The notes under the pieces: generated by a model
The model's input: the letters and a program-made list of their open reading frames with translations, nothing else
Databases searched by the model: none
Told to the model about the DNA's origin: nothing
Part shown: piece by piece, positions 1 to 10,450 of the stretch
Position numbering within the stretch: position 1 is the stretch's first letter
How the letters are laid out: each line of letters starts with the position of its first letter
Made by a program: the position numbers and the translations under genes
DNA from: Cristatella mucedo
Taxonomy: Eukaryota; Bryozoa; Phylactolaemata; Cristatellidae
Assembly: GCA_009760855.2 (NCBI GenBank)
Contig: WPIO01000007.1
Location: forward strand, 9,993,501-10,057,500
DNA length: 64,000 nt
Reading direction: 5' to 3'

Positions 1-1406
1 AGAGAGTTCTACCAAACTGATGGAAATGAAACTGATAGTATTGCAAACAAATTAGTAACATTTACTGTTCCTGGAGAACAACAGCTTTGTTATGTGCTAT
101 CAGATGCTTACCTACAGCTTGAAGTTTTGTAGTACTGTCCAAACAGCTGCTGGTGGTACTTTTCGCTGCGCCTGCTAGAACTCTTGCCGCTGCGTTTGTT
201 AACAATGCAGGTGCATGGACGTTCAGCTTAATGAGGGTTAGACTTGGTGAAAAAGAAATAGAAAGTCTTTCACTTCGACAAGGACCTGGAACAGTCTCAA
301 CTCTTATGGGATTACTTACTTATCCCAATCACAATAACAGAACAGAAGGACCTACAACTAGATGGAAAAAGGATGAAGCTGCAACTGGGTTTGACGACAT
401 GTGGAGTGCTAACAACACTTACTCAAGTCCTCCTGCTTCTACAGCTACTAATAATAATATTGGTTTCCTATACAGAAGAGAACTTTCATATTCCTTGACT
501 GATAATCAAGGTACGTTCAGTGTTTCACTTCCACTTTCAAGATTATCTGGATTTTGTGAGGATATAAACAAAATTCATTATAACATTCCATTTACACTTG
601 AAATGACAAGAGTTGGTGGAAGTGACTTTAAGGCTATTATGACTGGTGTGTCAGGAGCAGCTTCTAATGCTAATACAATTACAACTAGAACCATAGCACC
701 AGTTGCTAATGATGAACTTTGGAATGCATTCAGAATTAACATGTCTAAAATTAGATTGATGGTTCCTTGCATTACTCCTAAAGAAAGTATTCAAAGAGCA
801 TTTGCAGATGTATCAAGTGAAAGAGCAAGGAAAAACAGACTTAATTACAGAGTCAGACGTTATGAAAATATGACACTAAACAATTTCAACCAAGATCTAA
901 AATATACTAGAACTCTATCCGTACGAAATGCTATTGATAAAGTTAGATGGTTGATTGTTGCCGCACAAAATTATAATTAATACAATGACTACACTGGAAA
1001 TGTTTGCACATATAACCATTGTGATATCAAAAATATAACTGTACTTGCTAATGGTTCAAAACAATATCCTGCTATTGCTAGAAGTAGTTATCCTAAAGAT
1101 GGTAAGTGCTCAACTGAGTATCTAGATTTCCCTGAGTTTAGAAAACCATATCTCGGACTAAATGAAATTACAGAACCAGTTGGTATTAATTTTCCTGAAT
1201 GGTTATCACTTTATCCAATTCGTGTAGTTGATCTGCAATATAATGATGAGCCTCTAAGAATTATTTCCAAACTTGATGTGACTATTGAGTTCAATAGTCA
1301 AATACCTGTAGCTAACCCTGCTACAACCATTGTTGTTCATTACTTAACTATCTTTGAGAACACTGCTGAACTAACTTCTAATGGTAATGGTTCACCATCT
1401 ACTTGA
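1..1406 (+). pseudogene. broken capsid-like gene of an endogenous Polinton/adinto-class virus
   Basis: Three open stretches on the plus strand read as one protein cut by a frameshift near 130-153 and a TAA at 978-980, ending at a TGA at 1404-1406. The window edge truncates the 5' end. The composition (many Asn, Thr and Ser, few charged runs, beta-rich) and the motif pattern, including a central GFCED and a segment around KVRWLIVAAQ, resemble a family of viral-type proteins found integrated in animal genomes. I take these to be double-jelly-roll major capsid proteins; that is family knowledge plus inference, not something the sequence proves. The AT-rich codons differ sharply from the host genes further right. 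Neighbours (fibre-like gene, DDE integrase) support a viral or Polinton origin. The breaks show it is no longer functional. Confidence 0.55.
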
Positions 1407-1467
1407 AGTAAAGGAACATTGTTTATGATGAACTGAAATTAAAAAAAATTTAAAGCAGAAATAATAA

Positions 1468-2155
1468 TGGAAAAATCTGATTTTATACAAGGTTCAGATG
1501 ATTGAAAAAAATCAATGTCTTTGAATATCGGTGGTTCAGAAGTTTATTCAGTGCTTTGAAATTACTTAGTATTTGGAGATCAAACAGAAGTAGACATAGA
1601 ATGAAATAATTGCTAACAGAAAACTAAAAAATACATTGCTAATAATTCTAGTATGAAATTTCCACCAATGTTATTTGGTAAAGTATTTGAACCTATTGCT
1701 GCTAAGTTTTTAGAAATGTAATTTAATGTAAAGCTTGATAATGCAAATTATTGTTTTAATAGGAATGGTGTATACAGATATTCCCTAATGGAATAATGGA
1801 AGGAAATACTTTAGTAGAAATAAAATGTTTATGGAGTAGAAATAGTATTGACAATTTTATACAGAAGCAATATCATGCCAAATGCTTACTTGGTTTGCAA
1901 GTGTTAAAACTAAGTGAGTTTTATTACTTTGAGTTTGAGATTTGTGTTCCTGGATTGAACTGTGAAGAACCACCGCTAGATAATGTAGCTGCAGGTAATG
2001 TTAGAATACCAAGTGAAGATGAATTAGATATGCCAGTTAGAACTCCAATTTTTATGCTACTGCCTAAAGATGAGAAGTACTTTGATTATAAGTTTGATAT
2101 TATAAGCAAATATGGTAGATTTAACAATAAAAAAAAGAAAAAGGCTGTGATATAA
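1468..2155 (+). pseudogene. decayed viral-element gene of unknown function
   Basis: An ATG at 1468 starts a frame interrupted by several TGA and TAA codons. The last part, 1796-2155, is open for 119 codons and ends in a Lys-rich tail before TAA. It lies directly downstream of the capsid-like gene on the same strand and shares its AT-rich composition, so it probably belonged to the same element. The open part contains a PVRTPIFMLLPKDEKYF segment that I do not recognise. A minor capsid or other structural role would fit its position, but nothing visible shows it. Confidence 0.45.
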
Positions 2156-2304
2156 AATAGTATATAAGAAGATGTTTGATACAGATAGTAGAAGATGATA
2201 GTGGTAGATTTGCTAGAATAGTGCCTATTGTTAAATAAGTACTAGATCGATCGAAAGTTTTAATTAATAATTATATAGATGAGTCGAAGGCATAATTGCA
2301 ATGA

Positions 2305-3110
2305 CTAAGTAACCAGAATAAATGGTTTCATATTATATGACCTTGATGCAAATAAAAATAGAATTATTAATATGGCAGAACCTGTGAATGATGGTGATGC
2401 TGTAACAAAAGCATATGCTGATTCAAATTTTATTGTAAATGGAGGTACTTCTATTAATATTCAGAACAAACCTAAAACAAATCTTGCTCCTGGAGTAAAT
2501 CCAAAAGATGCTGTTAATGTTAGTCAGTTATCAAATTATGTTAATAAAACTGGTGATATAATGACTGGTGATCTAAATATGAATGAATTTGCTATTACTT
2601 CTACCTATTGGAATTCTAGTACTACCACTCCAACAGTTCTTCCTGATGATTTTTACGTTACTTATGGTGGATTAAAATTAGATGTATTATTAAAAAACTC
2701 TCCTGCAACTAAAACTTAAATACGAATAATAATTCTATAATAAATGTTGCAGATTCTGTTAATCCTTCGGATGCAGCTTATAAATCTTAGGTTGATAAAA
2801 CATGTAAAAAATAGAAGTAATTACAGTGTCATTTAATCCTAGATCTATGAATTATGTTATTAATACTTCTCTTGCTTACTCTTGGCAAAATAAGAATGCT
2901 CCTCCACTAATAATACTAAGTGCAGTGGTTTTTGGTTCGTCTAACTGTGTTTTCCTAAGACCAAATACTGATACTGCTGTTGTATCTGGAGAAATACGTG
3001 CTACAAACACCTCGTCAACAGGAACAGATTTTAAATAGTATGCCTATTTCAATATATTACCAGTTGACTATTATTATGTTGACAACCTAGGAAACTTAAA
3101 GGTAAATCTA
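2305..3110 (+). pseudogene. tail-fibre-like gene of the endogenous element, broken
   Basis: The longest open piece (2372-2719; the frame is open upstream to about 2305) contains the motif GDIMTGDLNMN. This is characteristic of trimeric phage and viral receptor-binding fibres. Around it a short motif recurs three times: an Asn-rich turn followed by DAVTKAY, DAVNVSQ or DAAYKS. That is the usual shaft-repeat pattern of such fibres. A second open piece, 2826-3038, may be the C-terminal head. Stops and a frame change between the pieces show decay. The gene lies between the structural genes and the integrase and ends just before a SINE at 3134. Fibre identity rests on the motif; which virus group it came from is inference. 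Confidence 0.55.
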
Positions 3111-3133
3111 TTGGTTAGTTGCATACGTATCTA

Positions 3134-3312
3134 GTGAGCCGTATTGGCACAATAGGTAAGTCGGTTGCTTTCACGACCTCGGTCCCGAGGTCGTGGGTTC
3201 AATTCTTGCGGTGGGCGATTCTTTATTGCCACTGCAAGCGGTAGTGATAGCCGTAAAGGCTCTTCTGTCGCTATTCAAAAAGAGGCTGTTTAATCAGCTA
3301 GGATTTTTTTTA
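3134..3312 (+). mobile_element. tRNA-derived SINE, family 1
   Basis: The head has a B-box-like GGTTCAATTCT just after a near-perfect 24-base palindrome at 3172-3195. A body with the segment GCCACTGCAAGCGG follows, then a tail reading AAAGAGGCTGTTTAATCAGC and a T run. Closely matching copies lie at 12346, 19756 (minus), 48811, 60094 and 61331 (minus). It inserted into the endogenous viral element. Confidence 0.85.
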
Positions 3313-3469
3313 CCTGAGAATTATAAATGAAATAGTAAGACAATTCTTTCAATTTAGTTGCTTTTCTCTTACCTTTGACTAAAGGAAATAATTTTGCGAT
3401 ATGTAGTATTGATTCATGTTCTAAAACAATGATGAATACAAAATAACTCGGAACACCTTTTTTTAAATG

Positions 3470-3745
3470 TTTCCTTGCAAGGCAATACATTTTGTTGGTC
3501 TCTGTTTAGAGTATTTATTAGTTGCATAATAACAGTCTGCACAAATTATTATCTTATTATTTCTTTGAATACCATAATCAAATTCTGTTTGAGTACTATC
3601 TAAATCACAGATATCACATCGCATCTCATAGTTTAACTTTGGTCTTCGTTTAATCTTTTTAAAAATTGGATGACCTGACTCTAAGCATTCAAGTTCGCTA
3701 AATGACTTTGAACAAGTATTACAAAATATTTTTCATTTCTATAGA
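3470..3745 (-). pseudogene. small zinc-binding protein of the endogenous element, damaged
   Basis: On the minus strand an open frame of about 85 codons carries paired cysteines: CNTC near its start, then CDIC, then CADC, with a basic segment (KKIKRRP) between the first and second pairs. This spacing suggests a zinc ribbon or treble-clef fold. The only ATG upstream is out of frame by one base, so a single-base indel near the start has broken it. It points away from the integrase at 3783. A second frame continues 3290-3490 after another shift. No family name can be given. Confidence 0.45.
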
Positions 3746-3782
3746 ATTCCATTTTTAACTCTAAAAGAAAGAAAAAAAATGA

Positions 3783-4590
3783 GGGGAAATTCAATCCAGA
3801 TTCGGATATCAGCCAGATATTCAAAACCAGACCAAAAGTAATTCCAAAAGGTTTCTTTGATATAGTTGAACCAAATGAAAGTCACCAAGCAGACATTTTG
3901 TGTATGCCAAATGATTCTGGATACATATATACTTTGAGTGTTATTAATGTTGCTAGCAGATATAAAGATTCAAGACCACTTAAAACAAAGTCTTCTAAAG
4001 AAGTATCACAAGCTATAATAGATATTTATACAAAAGGTTCTTTGAAATGGCCAAAGAAGATAACAGTAGATCCTGGATCTGAGTTTAAAGGAGAGTTCAT
4101 AAAAGAAAAAAAATGATACACGGGTTATAGAAGCCACTAGTAAAAAGAGTGTTGCACTTGTTGAAAGAATGAACAGAACAGTAGCAGAAAGAGCCTTTAT
4201 TGCGCAGTATGAAAAGGAATTAGAAAGTATTAACAAATGAGATTACATTAGAAATAAAGATTGGATTTATAATTTACCAAAGATCATTGACTACCTATAC
4301 AATAACATTACAAGAACAATTGGTGAAGAACCTGCAAAGGCAATAAAAAAAGAAGCAGTTAAACTAAAGATACCAAAATATCATAGAAAAGTAGAACAGG
4401 AAAATGTATTAGATCTTGGAACAACTGTTAGATATTTACTAGAACCAGGTGAAGGAGAAGATGAAAAGAGAAGAGGAACTACTGATCCTACATGGAGTTT
4501 GACTAAACATACTATTCTTAGAATAATGGTATTGAAAGAACAACCACTCTGTTTTTGGGTAAATGATGTTAAGAGAATAATATTAATAAT
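3783..4590 (+). pseudogene. retrovirus-type DDE integrase of a Polinton-class element, frameshifted
   Basis: The catalytic core is readable: the first Asp lies in QADIL (codon at 3892), the second in VDPGSEFKGEF (4069), and the Glu in ALVERMNRT (4163). Between the second Asp and the Glu the frame shifts by one base in an A-run at about 4106-4114. The spacing there is about 31 codons, slightly short of the usual 35, so a small deletion is likely. An in-frame TGA follows near 4238. A C-terminal part rich in Lys and Glu continues to about 4590, where a LINE has inserted. The N-terminal zinc domain is not visible. Such integrases insert Polinton/Maverick and adintovirus genomes; this copy is dead. 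Confidence 0.75.
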
Positions 4591-5671
4591 AATAATAATA
4601 ATGTACTTGATAAAGCGCCCTCAGAGAACTTAATCTTTTTCTAGGCGCTTTACATTTGCTGCAAAGGGAAATGCAATTGAATGGCGAGTAAAATCATGCT
4701 TGATAATCAAACAAAATGAATAACATGGTTAGGAGTGACATGCACAGGGTCAGCATGCAAATGTGGTTAGTGGCAGCATGCACAGTGTCAGCACGCATAA
4801 GCACGTGAAGGACGAATCACAGGGACCCACTAAAGGCTGTCCTAAATAGGTGTGTTTTTAAGTTCCTTTTAAATGTGGTTAGGTCAGGGCATGTTCTGAC
4901 GCAGGTCGGGAGGGAGTTCCAGGCTTTGGGAGCATACGAACTAAATGCACGGTCTCCAAAGGATTTAAGGTTTGCACGGGGTATTTGTAGATTGTTGGAT
5001 TCCAAAAAGCGGGTGGTACGATGCTTTGCCTGATGGAGGAGTATATCGGAGAAATAGTCTGGAGCCATAGAATGAAGGGACCTAAAAGTGAGCGACAAAA
5101 CCTTAAAGTCAACCCGTTGCTTGACTGGTAGCCAGTGCAGGTCGGCGAGAAGTGGAGTATTGTGGCAACTGCGTCGCTCACGACAGACAAGCCTGGCTGC
5201 AGGGTTTTGCTTCAGTTGCAATCGATTGATCGCACATGCTGGTAGGCCAGTAAGCAGTGAGTTGCAGAAGTCGAGACGGGATGTCACGAATGTATGGACC
5301 AACTTGGACGAGGTATCCTTATCTAAACAAGCCCGAATTTTAGCAATTCTATGTAGCTGAAAATAGGCAGATTTGACTGTGGAGCTGATATGGTCGTCTA
5401 ACGAGAGGTCGCTTTGGAATATGACACCTAGATTTCGAGCTGATTCAACTGGAGATATGCTGCCAGAGCCAATTTTGAGCGTCAGCCTTTCCAGTGTGTG
5501 AGGTTTCGATATACGAGTTCAGCTGGTCTGCCACGACCCGTTCCAGTGTCTTTGATAGGAATGGTAGAAGGGAGACTGGGCGGTAGTTGCTCAAGTTCTC
5601 TTGGTCTAGTGTTGCTTTCTTGAGAAGAGGCCTGACTGCAGCTTTTTTGAAAGGTGGAGAAGAACTACGAG
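4588..5671 (-). mobile_element. CR1/L2-like LINE fragment, internally deleted
   Basis: Read on the minus strand, an RT fragment at about 5670-5515 (with [20 protein letters not shown], the start of the RT domain) jumps directly to its C-terminal part at about 5510-4817. That part contains LHWLPVKQRVDFK and FGDRAFSSYAPKAWNSLP, the standard end of CR1-type reverse transcriptases. The middle of the RT, including the catalytic FADD-type box, is missing. The 3' UTR continues to 4588, carries the AAGCGCC element and ends in an ATT microsatellite. It sits inside the endogenous virus between the integrase and the small membrane gene. Confidence 0.85.
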
Positions 5672-5693
5672 TGATTAAACAGGAGTAGTTTCT

Positions 5694-5998
5694 CTTTTAA
5701 AACGTTCTGCTATATTATCTTCAAACTCTTCTTTTGTAATTACTTCATCAGATAAAGCATCTGTTACCTTGGAAATAAATTTTGTGTTAGAATTAAGTGT
5801 AAATCTTTTTCTTTTATCTATTTAAACTAGAAGACCATCAATTGCTACTAGCATTGCAGTTAGTGCTGAAAAGAAGGAAACTACATGAGTAATATCTGGA
5901 AAAAATTGGATATAAGTAGTAAAAACTGTTACTCCTAAGGCTATAATTTTTTTGTAACTTTGATTGTATATCTCACTCTTGTTAGATTTGTTAGACAT
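5694..5998 (-). pseudogene. small putative membrane protein of the endogenous element
   Basis: An ATG at 5998-5996 on the minus strand opens a frame starting MSNKSNKSEIYNQ. A hydrophobic stretch follows (IIALGVTVFTTYIQFFP, then VVSFFSALTAMLVAIDGLLV), and then an in-frame TAA. After it the same frame stays open, with a charged tail rich in Lys and Glu, to about 5694. One or two membrane helices followed by a charged tail fit the small membrane proteins common in such viruses, but no family is recognisable. It is AT-rich like the rest of the element and is separated from it only by the LINE. Confidence 0.4.
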
Positions 5999-6085
5999 GC
6001 TCTGACTTTGGCATCGTATTGAATGGTTTCATCTTATCTTTGTATAGCAAATTTTTTTCTTAAATCTGTCATTTATTATATAAAT

Positions 6086-6420
6086 TAAAAAAGATTAACA
6101 GTAATATTGCTTGGAAAACCTTTTTGGCAATATGGATCTCTGAATGTTTTAACAGTACAATCATCAACAATACTAGGAGAATGGTCCTCATTAAAAAATT
6201 CTGGATGCCTAATCAAATTAGAATTTTTTAACTTTTGCTTCTCATCTTTACGAATTAAATCACTGTGTAGTTCGATTCCGTCATAGCCACTGACAAAAGG
6301 AGTGTGATGATCGCAAAACTTATAAAATACTTCTCTAATTCTGACTATATAAGAAGTCAGGCTCTTATGATAATGACTAGAAAGAAATTCACATTTTGTA
6401 CTCCTAGTACATTTAATAAA
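6086..6420 (-). pseudogene. hypothetical ORF of the endogenous element, no start codon
   Basis: A minus-strand frame is open for about 110 codons from near 6420 to a stop near 6086. It contains a His/Cys-bearing segment (KFCDHHTPFVSGYDGIEL). No ATG opens it, so its beginning is lost or shifted. The AT-rich codons match the rest of the viral element; this is the last piece I can assign to it. Confidence 0.35.
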
Positions 6421-6633
6421 TAATTTCCTTTAAATCAGATTTCATTATGCTGGGCTACAGCAGGATAAAAGTGTATCCCATAGAGTAGTTATGTTTTGAA
6501 AGTTATGGGGTTGGAGGTATGAGGTGAAGAGAGTCAATCTCGCTTCGCTCGATTGAGGCTCGAGCCTCAGCCTGCCGCCACATAACGATCAAAACATATC
6601 TACTTTATTTGTCTTGCTATTATTTCTGCCCAT

Positions 6634-7532
6634 TAGTGGCGCAGCGGTACCTCGGCTTAGAAGTGTCTCGACATACGAGTGTTTCGAGATACGAGCTGTC
6701 TCTCGGCCGATTTTTGCTTTGAGTTGTGAGCTAAAGTTTGGGTTACAAGTCAGCTTCAGATACTTCACCGCTAGTTGCCACAGCGAACGCCACACTGTGT
6801 GCGGTTACTTAGGCCAATAAGGGTAAGGCAGCGAACGACGTTCCGTTGCATGACGCTGCCCTACGACCCGGGCGCGACGACAAGCGCGGGCCTGTTGGTT
6901 CGCTCTCAGACAGACTCGAGCTAGCCATCGTGATGCTTGGACGCACAAGATCGCCGGGCTCTGGCGTTAAATCCGACTACGGCAGGAACAGCTAAGTACG
7001 TACTGTATTCTATTAAGGCTATGTCGTCGTGTGAGACGGCAGGAACAGCTAAGTACGTACTGTACTCTATTTAGGCAATGTCATCGAGTGAGAGTCCATC
7101 GCATAACCGATAACAATCGGTGCGTCCTCGTAAAGGCCCAGTCAATAAAATGAAAGCGAGGCAAAGCCCGGCGAAAAGGGCAAAAATTGGTGAATAAGAC
7201 TCAGGTAGTCATTTCAGCTATTTTCCTCTGATACTAATAGCATCTTCAAGTCGTCTGATTTCCAAATTACTCCTGTACATTAGGTTAATAAAACCCCGTT
7301 TATTGCAAAACGTTCTATTGTATTGTTTTCGAAACAACATTCGTTATTCATAAGTATATGCTTTAATTCAACAATGTGCGACAAAAAATTGAAGTGTATC
7401 CGGAACGGATTAATGGCATTTGAATTCATTTCAGTAGGGAAAATTAATTTGACACACGAGTAATTTGAGTTACGAGCTCCGACACGGAACGAATTAAACT
7501 CGTCAGCTAAAGTTAGCCGAGGTACCGCACTA
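6634..7532. mobile_element. possible non-autonomous DNA transposon with inverted ends
   Basis: The segment GCGGTACCTCGGCT at 6644-6657 reappears inverted near 7514-7527 (AGCCGAGGTACCGC). Each copy sits at the outer edge of a roughly 0.9-kb block, and both ends begin TAGTG when read inwards. Sequence just inside also matches loosely (ACGAG motifs). No target duplication is clear. A 57-base direct duplication lies inside at 6979-7092. Confidence 0.45.
6979..7092. repeat. 57-bp tandem duplication
   Basis: Two adjacent copies start with ACGGCAGGAACAGCTAAGTA at 6979 and 7036 and differ at only a few bases. Confidence 0.8.
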
Positions 7533-9504
7533 TTTCCGTACGCCTCTAGAAACCGGCCCAGAAGCTATGCACAGACGATGAAAAGTCCGGGTTGCCATGG
7601 CTCCCATAAGCCTGTCGCCTGTCTCTGCATACCGATCCGGATGCTATATACTACCGCCTGCTGCACGTAGCCTCTAGAGCTTCTTTACTTGAAGCCTAAT
7701 ATCGCCCACCTGAGTGGAAAGATACCAGCCTGGCTTCCGGGAGTCGAAGGGGTGTGTGCGTAACTGCACGTCACGTTGAAGTCGGCTTCCGGGTCAGGGA
7801 CTAAAATTCCCTCGCTCTATTCTTGAGAGTCGGAATAATTCACATCTAATTCCGGTGAGTGCATTCAGGTGGTTCCGCATAAGCACTTGCATACGGACTA
7901 AAGAAACTAATTCCATTGACAGTAATTTTACAAAACGGATCACGTTGGTCTATCGGGCCAGTTATTTATGTAACCGAGTTCAAGGGGTCAAAGGCTAGTT
8001 CCCGCCAAACACCGCCATACTCCGGCCTCGCTGCCGCTCGCCATGCCGCCGAGCTAGGGTAAGACGAGCGGCAGTCAGGTTACACCTCTTTATAATAGCG
8101 CATGCGCCAGCAACAACAGGGGAACTAAACAAGTCTACAGGGAGGGTCCTAAACAAAGTGCACTATAGGGGCGCAAGACAACGCAGCAAGCGCAAACGAA
8201 CGTGTTAGTTGGTCAGTCGGCTTCCGGAGTCCTGTCGTTGTAGCGACTCCGAATCCAACAGTACGAGCGTACGCCGTCCAAAATCCGGCTGGCTGAGTAA
8301 CTGCTTGGCTAGTCCGAGTCGACAACTAACGCAGTCGAGAGCTTCCATCGAAAGACGCCAACGCACGGGGGGGTCACGAACACGCTACACGGGGAACGCG
8401 GAATATGCAAGTCTCAACAACGAGCGTGCTATCCAGCTCCGCTCGGGCCTTAGGTAATCGTTCCCTTGCGTGCGTGGCAGCATCGCCGGAGCACGCCTGC
8501 ACGAATCCAGGTGCATAACTCGGGGAGACCGGGAGCCTCCAACACCACGACTTACTCGGCCAACTTCTCTTACCCAAGAGCCCCGGTGACCTCTCGTCAC
8601 CACACATCCGGCCATGCCGTAGGTCCGACCCCGGCCCTAGCCGATGACCCTCATTACAGCCGTCTGGTCCCAGCCAACCGAACCTAGCCTGGGTACATTT
8701 ATATATTTGCCTTTATTGTAAGACGTGTGAGGTTAAAATCCCGAGACTTGCACGATCGATCCCTCTTAATGCGATGGAAAGTACGGTGAAACCAACGCTA
8801 TCGTATGCGCTACGCAAGCAATCTGCTGGCACAACATGTGCTATTCTACGTGACAAATTCCCTTTACTATTAGAGAATAATGCACTTCGTTCTAATGACC
8901 GGAGCAGGAAGTAATTTGCCTTACCAGAGAGCGCTTTCGGAAAATTCACACCATGACGCCAAAGATAAGTACTGTTAGAAACGGAGTGTAGCGGCTTCCA
9001 TGTCCGTACAGAAATAGGCCGCAAATACCGCACTCACCGTAGTGCTAGTCCCAGCCGACGTGCGACGAATACCGGCAAAGCGCAGCGACATGGCTTGTGA
9101 ATTGCAAGTGCGGCATCAATGCACCCAGGTATTCCAACAGTAATATAGCATGGCAGCAGCATAGAGTGCATAGCATGCAACATAGCAACATACACCTTGG
9201 CACAGAAAGTCCCTATCCATAGCGTTTAGAAGTCTATTCGACAGTGATGGAGAATTACAAGTACTTAACAGAGGCTAGAGACGTGCAGCAACTCTCGTAA
9301 GGCTAAAAGCCAAAGGCCCAAATCAGCTCAAATGCTTAAGACAATTCCTAAAGTACAACTGACTGCCAATTGCATGTGGCTTCAGCTTTTATATTGGCTT
9401 GGCTATAGATCATCTCATACTAGGTTCCTGGCTGTTATAATTCAGGAACCAAGAACGATGAATATCAGTCATAATAGAGATGATTTAGCACCCTGCTGGT
9501 TTAG
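7533..9504. other. gene-less stretch
   Basis: I see no gene, RNA or repeat family here. Several overlapping ORFs of 60-107 codons on both strands (for example 8713-9033 minus) have no recognisable motif and no consistent codon bias. Confidence 0.5.
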
Positions 9505-10450
9505 CAGCAAATGGCTCGAAAACCTCGAACATACCGGGCCACTGGTCCACATACCGGGCCACTGGTCGGGTCGGCACTTTGGAGACGAATTGCATAACAA
9601 GGTAAACGCGTGCTTGCATCAAACTGTGTGCATTAAGCAGAAGCAGGTTGTCTGAAACTTGAATTTAAAAAATCACAGCAGCTCAGCTTTTTTATAAATA
9701 GCAGTTCAAAATGGCAGGCCACCGCTGGAATAGGCCGTTGTAAGCCATTTGGATGAGAAAGGCGCATTCGAGACTACAGAAAATTTTGTGAACCTGACGT
9801 CGATATAGTGTGGTATTGAAAGAGCAGTTTCCTCGCAGATATTTGGAAAATGACGGATAGATCGCAGTTCGAAATCCGGCACTGGCCGGGCTGGCCACTG
9901 GAGGCCATTTATATGAGATAGCGCGTTCACAGCTGACGTTTTATGAGTAAAATTGGAACACGTTTTCTACTATGTGGAAATGAAACCTCAGTTTCGCGCC
10001 GCTTTGTTTAGAAATTGCTGGTAGATGGCAGTTTTTCACTGCCGGGTAAATCGCTCTGTTGAGCCGATAGAATTTACTTGCATGAGAATGTGCATACGCA
10101 ATTGCGTGAAATTCTCTGAAGAAAACAGAAACACTGTGCACTACAATGCAGAATCAACACCAACAGTTTCGCGCAGCTTATTTTATAACTGGAAGGTGGG
10201 TCGCAATTCATAAGCGCCGGGCCATCGGCTCGGGCTTGGCATGGGAGATCATTTCGATGAGACAGCTCATGCACAATTACAAAATAAATTGAGGGTAAAT
10301 CCGGAGCGCCGTCATCTATCATTCGGTATTGAAACCGCTGTTCCGCGACGACGCTTCCTGTGTAAATGGCAAGCGGATCGCACTTGATCAAAGTGGATCT
10401 CAGTTATTCCTGGGACCATTCATATGAAAGACACTGGGAGCGAGTTCAGT
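9505..10450. repeat. diverged tandem array, unit about 160-177 bp
   Basis: Similar blocks start near 9706, 9867, 10027, 10201 and 10378, with a weaker one near 9508. Shared landmarks are GATCGCAGTTC at the start of the unit, GGCCATTTATATGAGA about 40 bases in, and GTATTGAAA later. The first block also contains a 19-base direct duplication (CATACCGGGCCACTGGTC) at 9530-9567. The copies are strongly diverged, so this is an old satellite or an element with internal repeats. Confidence 0.5.

Noticed and set aside
1468..1800. Stop codon recoding (TGA as Trp) in the viral ORF
   Set aside because: TAA stops occur in the same frame and TGG is used for Trp in neighbouring genes; decay is simpler.
3134..3210. 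tRNA gene
   Set aside because: The A/B-box-like head belongs to a repeated SINE and does not form a full cloverleaf.
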